26,861 nt of DNA from an uncultured Oscillospiraceae bacterium (GTDB lineage: Bacteria; Bacillota; Clostridia; Oscillospirales; Oscillospiraceae): NCBI GenBank assembly GCA_934589225.1, contig CAKTNS010000041.1:1-26861 (forward strand), read 5' to 3'. This document shows positions 23,812-26,861 of the stretch, in pieces. Both the position numbers and the translations under genes were made by a program. Positions within the stretch are counted from its first letter, which is position 1. Every line of letters starts with the position of its first letter. Below the pieces are notes generated by a model. The model searched no databases. It was not told where the DNA came from and was given only the letters and a program-made list of their open reading frames with translations.

Positions 23812-24261
23812 ATGATTTACACGAAGAAAAAGAATCTTTCCCGGTATCTGGGCCAGAGCAAGTCTCTGGATGCCGCCATCCGGGCCATTCTCTGCAATGA
23901 CCCGGAGCAGCTTTCCATGGGCAGAAACGACATTGACGGAGACAACGCCTTTGTCAATCGCTTCGACTACGACACCATCCCCCAGGAACAGGCCCTGTGG
24001 GAAGGGCACATTGCCTACGGCGATGTCCATGTGCTGCTGGGGGGCCATGAAAAAATCGGCGTTTCCAATGTGGAGCGCCTGACCGAGACCGTCCGGAAGG
24101 AGCAGGAAGACTTTGTAGGCTTCCAGGGCCCCGTGGAAACCTGGTTCACCATGACCCCGGAGGACGTGCTCATCGTCTATCCCGAGGATATCCACATGGT
24201 CAAAGTGGCAGACGGAGACACCGCCCATGTGCGGAAGTGCTGCTATAAATTCAAGGTGTAA
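23812..24261 (+). CDS. YhcH/YjgK/YiaL family protein (NanQ-like anomerase)
   Basis: The 149-residue cupin-fold protein matches the DUF386 family. Motifs include YDTIPQEQALWEGHIAYGDV near residue 53, LLGGHEKIGV, and EDVLIVYPEDIHMVKVADGD near 123, where His and Glu residues bind a metal. E. coli YhcH (NanQ) speeds interconversion of sialic acid anomers; other members occur in galactose and sugar-acid loci. The ATG at 23812 has AAAGGTGG 9 nt upstream; an adjacent TTG is a weaker choice. Position after the lyase-type gene supports a sialic acid role. Confidence 0.88.
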   Translation: MIYTKKKNLSRYLGQSKSLDAAIRAILCNDPEQLSMGRNDIDGDNAFVNRFDYDTIPQEQALWEGHIAYGDVHVLLGGHEKIGVSNVERLTETVRKEQEDFVGFQGPVETWFTMTPEDVLIVYPEDIHMVKVADGDTAHVRKCCYKFKV

Positions 24262-24266
24262 GTCCT

Positions 24267-25157
24267 TTGAAGCAAGCGGTTTTCCATCTGCCGGGGCTGT
24301 TTGAGTTTTACGAGCTTTACCGGCTGTTTTTGCCCCTGTTCCGGGACCATCGGGAATATTTTTACGACTGGTGCCGCATCGGCTCCCTCTATGGGGCACC
24401 GGCTATCTGCCTGTGGGGCGGCGGCCGGGTGGGCTGCGAGACCCGGGATATTCAAGGCCCCCTGGAGCTGTGCCGGGCAGAGGGTCTTTCTGCCCGGCTG
24501 ACCTTCAGCAATTCTCTTTTGGAGCCGGAGCACCTGGGTGACCCTGCCTCCAACGCCCTGTGCAGACAGCTGAACGCCCGGGAGGGAAACGGGGTGATCC
24601 TCCACTCCGAGCTGCTGCTGGCCTATTTGGAGCGCCATTACCCAAACCTCTGCCGCATCTCCTCCACCACCAAGGTTCTGACCCGCTGGCAGGACTTTCT
24701 GGAGGAGGTGGACCGGGAGACCTTTTCCTATGTGGTGCCGGATTTTCGGCTGAATAAGGACTTCCGCCATCTGGAAACCCTGACCCCGGCCCAAAGGTCC
24801 AAGGTGGAATTTCTGTGCAACGAGTGCTGCGACTTTGGCTGCACCCAGCGGAAGGCCTGCTACGAAAACGTCAGCCGGAAAAACCTGGGTCTCCCCTGCC
24901 CGGACCATGTCTGCACCGCCCCCCACGCAGATGAGGGCTACCGGTTCTCCCGGGCCATGGAAAATCCGGGCTTTATCAGCATTCAGGACATTCAGGAACT
25001 ATACCTGCCCATGGGCTTTGAAAACTTCAAACTGGAGGGCCGGGGCCTGGGCAGCGCCATGGTGCTGGAATTTTTGCTGTATTACCTGACCAAGCCCCAA
25101 TACCAGCTGCACGTCCGGGAAGCCATCTACCTGGACAGCATGTTAGACATTTTTTGA
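24267..25157 (+). CDS. Uncharacterised Cys-rich protein, possibly U32-like TIM barrel
   Basis: The 296-residue soluble protein probably starts at a TTG (24267), 9 nt after AAGGTG, giving MKQAVFHLPGLFEFYELYRL; no ATG is near. Conserved-looking blocks are YDWCRIGSLYGAPAICLWGG, LTFSNSLLEPEHL, NGVILHSELLLAYLERHYP and ISSTTKVLT. A cluster of cysteines follows: CNECC (184-188), Cys192, Cys198, Cys211 and Cys216. The strand-helix pattern and the NECC..C pattern recall U32 peptidase-like barrels, but the usual U32 N-terminal motif is absent. The cysteines may bind a metal or iron-sulfur cluster. It sits 5 bp after the YhcH gene, so a role in the same pathway is likely. I do not recognise the function. 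Confidence 0.75.
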   Translation: MKQAVFHLPGLFEFYELYRLFLPLFRDHREYFYDWCRIGSLYGAPAICLWGGGRVGCETRDIQGPLELCRAEGLSARLTFSNSLLEPEHLGDPASNALCRQLNAREGNGVILHSELLLAYLERHYPNLCRISSTTKVLTRWQDFLEEVDRETFSYVVPDFRLNKDFRHLETLTPAQRSKVEFLCNECCDFGCTQRKACYENVSRKNLGLPCPDHVCTAPHADEGYRFSRAMENPGFISIQDIQELYLPMGFENFKLEGRGLGSAMVLEFLLYYLTKPQYQLHVREAIYLDSMLDIF

Positions 25158-25170
25158 AGAGGAGAACTTT

Positions 25171-26133
25171 ATGAAACTTGTAGTGTTGGACGGCCACGCC
25201 CTGAACCCCGGGGATCTGTCCTATTCCTGCCTGGAAGAATTCGGTGAAGTAACGGTTTACGAGCGGACCGACTCCCAGGAGGAGGCCATTGCCCGGATCG
25301 GTGACAGCGAGATCGTGCTGCTGAACAAGGTTCCCATTACCCGGGAAATTCTGGACCGCTGCCCCAATATCCGGCTGATCTGCGTGCTGGCCACGGGCTA
25401 CAATGTTGTTGACACTGAAGGCTGCGCCCAGCGGGGCATCCCCGTGACCAATGTCCCCACCTACGGCACCGCGGCCGTGGCCCAGTTTACCATTGCCCTA
25501 CTGTTGGAGCTGTGCCACCGTGTTGGGCTCCACGACCGGGATGTCCACCGGGGCGGCTGGCAGAAGGCCGACTGCTTTACCTACTGGTTGACCCCCCAGA
25601 TGGAACTGGCAGGCAAAACCATGGGCATCATCGGTCTTGGCCGCATCGGCATGGCCGTGGCACGGCTTGCCAAGGCCTTCGGCATGAACATTCTGGCCTA
25701 CAACCGCAGCCAGAGCCCCCAGGGCCGGGAGATCGCCACCTATGTGGACCTGGACACATTGCTTTCCCGGTCGGACGTGGTGTCCCTCCACTGTCCCCTG
25801 TTCCCGGAGACCCAGGGCATCATCAACGCCCAGACCCTCTCCAAAATGCGCCGCGGTGCCCTGCTGGTAAACACCTCCCGGGGAGCCCTGATCGACGAAC
25901 AGGCCCTGGCCCAGGCCCTGACCTCCGGCAAGCTCCGGGGCGCCGCCCTGGACGTGACCTGTCAGGAGCCCATTGACCCGAGTAACCCCCTGCTCTCCTG
26001 CAAAAACTGCATCATCACCCCCCACATGGCCTGGGCCCCCCTGGAAAGCCGCCAGCGTCTGCTGAACACCGTGGCAGACAACATCCGCGGCTTCCTGAAC
26101 GGCACCCCCAAAAACGTGGTCAACGGCGTATAA
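25171..26133 (+). CDS. D-2-hydroxyacid dehydrogenase (NAD-dependent)
   Basis: The 320-residue cytoplasmic oxidoreductase has the split fold of the D-isomer-specific 2-hydroxyacid dehydrogenases. Nucleotide-binding GLGRIG lies at 155-160, and catalytic Arg237 (SRGALID), Glu266 (CQEP) and His285 (TPHMAW) are all present. Closest in style are hydroxypyruvate/glycerate dehydrogenases. GAGGAG precedes the ATG. It is the last gene of the operon, followed by a terminator. It might reduce the pyruvate released by the aldolase or act on a modified sugar acid; the substrate cannot be read. Confidence 0.93.
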   Translation: MKLVVLDGHALNPGDLSYSCLEEFGEVTVYERTDSQEEAIARIGDSEIVLLNKVPITREILDRCPNIRLICVLATGYNVVDTEGCAQRGIPVTNVPTYGTAAVAQFTIALLLELCHRVGLHDRDVHRGGWQKADCFTYWLTPQMELAGKTMGIIGLGRIGMAVARLAKAFGMNILAYNRSQSPQGREIATYVDLDTLLSRSDVVSLHCPLFPETQGIINAQTLSKMRRGALLVNTSRGALIDEQALAQALTSGKLRGAALDVTCQEPIDPSNPLLSCKNCIITPHMAWAPLESRQRLLNTVADNIRGFLNGTPKNVVNGV

Positions 26134-26137
26134 ATAA

Positions 26138-26173
26138 GCACCGGGACGTAGCCGATACGCCCCGGGCTTTTTT
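26138..26173 (+). terminator. Intrinsic terminator of the long operon
   Basis: A G+C-rich imperfect stem (GC-A-CCGGG-A-CGTA paired with TACG-C-CCCGGGC, 26138-26167) is followed by six T residues (26168-26173), 4 nt after the dehydrogenase stop. Confidence 0.88.
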
Positions 26174-26185
26174 GTATGTGGAAGA

Positions 26186-26390
26186 GGGAAAATGTTGACA
26201 GTTGACAGTGGACAGTTGACAGTTATTGGTGAAACGGATGTTGTCAGCTTAAACCAACGGGAACATAAAACCGAACGTTCTTGAATTGCGTCGGTTGAAG
26301 AACACCCCATCAGCGAAACCGTAGGGAACGGCCTATGTGCCGTTCCTGGAACCTTCCGGGTATATCCCCGTCAGATTCAAACGAAGCCCA
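26186..26390 (+). repeat. Repeat block 4, diverged copy of the 10819 type
   Basis: GAGGGAAAATGTTGACAG is followed by four heptads (GTTGACA, GTTGACA, GTGGACA, GTTGACA; 26194-26221), AACGGATGTTGT, GCGTCGGTT, and then CAGCGAAACCGTAGGGAACGG with a GGAACGGC/GCCGTTCC-type hairpin near 26324-26346. The order is the same as at 10819-11000, so it is a third, more diverged copy. No gene lies between 26134 and the window end. Confidence 0.75.
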
Positions 26391-26433
26391 GCCGACACGG
26401 TACAAAAGCTTCCCTCGGGGGAAGCTGGCTCGC

Positions 26434-26469
26434 CTGTGGGCGAGCCTGTGGGCGAGCCTGTGGGCGAGC
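26434..26469 (+). repeat. Tandem repeat, 12-bp unit, three copies
   Basis: The unit TGTGGGCGAGCC occurs three times in a row (26434-26469). An inverted half-copy, GGCTCGCC, lies just upstream (26427-26434), so the array can also form hairpins. Confidence 0.85.
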
Positions 26470-26540
26470 CTGATGAGGGCCGCGGGGCAGCGTGAAACGT
26501 TGTAGAAACTGTGGGCGAATCCGTAGAAACGTTCCTCTTG

Positions 26541-26771
26541 CCTCTCCCTATGGGAGAGGTGGCCGAGCGCAGCGAGGACGGAGAGGGCCAACGTTGATGA
26601 TTTAGGTGGACGTAATCATTCTAAAAACGCCCCAAGGCCCTCTCAGTCACCTACGGTGACAGCTCTCCCAGAGGGAGAGCCAAGGGTGCCCTTTCGACAT
26701 GTTTTACCTCTGCGCCCGTTTTTCCTACAATGTTAAACGCCGTACCACGCTCAATCCACCGCCTACGGCGG
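26541..26771. repeat. Cluster of hairpins with a shared closing stem
   Basis: CCTCTCCC/GGGAGAGG (26541-26559) is followed by GAGAGGGCC (26581-26589), which pairs with GGCCCTCTC (26636-26644) across 46 nt. Next come GTCACC/GGTGAC (26646-26660), GCTCTCCC/GGGAGAGC (26662-26680) and CCGCC/GGCGG (26759-26771). No open frame here looks like a gene. Confidence 0.75.
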
Positions 26772-26861
26772 TCCCCCTTCCCCAAAGGGCAATGTCATCA
26801 ACTTAAGCCTTTTTTAGGCTAAATCACCAAAATGGCGTTCTAAAAATCAGCGAAATGCCCA

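Overview
The window looks like a chromosomal segment of a GC-rich, Gram-positive gut Clostridia, probably Oscillospiraceae/Ruminococcaceae. This is inferred from strong AGGAGG-type ribosome sites, sigma-A promoters, lipoproteins with short linkers, a DUF6472 protein, and dense gene-free blocks of palindromic repeats. The genus cannot be fixed from sequence alone.

Layout. 1-482: repeats, a tRNA-derived cloverleaf-like element and a tRNA-Val(GAC) gene. 593-4627: a lipoprotein, a LysR regulator divergent from a sodium:amino-acid symporter, and a BadF-type sugar kinase. 4799-10828: ApbE flavin transferase; a membrane-anchored XRE regulator with 5-formyl-THF cyclo-ligase, a membrane protein and a DUF1643 protein; then a YfcE phosphodiesterase, a 58-residue Cys protein and a lipoprotein ending in a putative metallopeptidase. 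10819-14337: a 3.5-kb segment bounded by about 120-bp inverted repeats, holding one polytopic membrane protein between blocks of modular repeats. 14385-16718: MscS channel and a CPA2/Kef-type antiporter, transcribed divergently. 16960-26173: one long operon. 26194-26861: a further repeat block with no gene.

The operon starts at a consensus promoter overlapped by a palindrome, followed by a leader with two hairpins. It encodes a family 5 solute-binding lipoprotein, two permeases, two ATPases, an N-acetylneuraminate-lyase-type aldolase, a YhcH/NanQ-type protein, an uncharacterised Cys-rich protein and a D-2-hydroxyacid dehydrogenase, and ends at a T-rich terminator. The aldolase plus YhcH pair suggests uptake and breakdown of sialic acid or a related keto-sugar acid. 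No epimerase (NanE), NanK or NagA/NagB is present in the window.

Main discovery: the binding protein (17067-18716) appears to be a natural circular permutation. Right after its signal peptide and linker comes what is normally the C-terminal half of SBP family 5 (starting NPLQDVRVRQAL). The normal N-terminal half follows (ADKTMYTN..., AESYEVSEDGK..., GIKWHDG), and the protein ends where the family normally continues into the VRQAL helix. Secondary points are the modular hairpin repeats, the tRNA-derived element, and the 3.5-kb segment with inverted ends.
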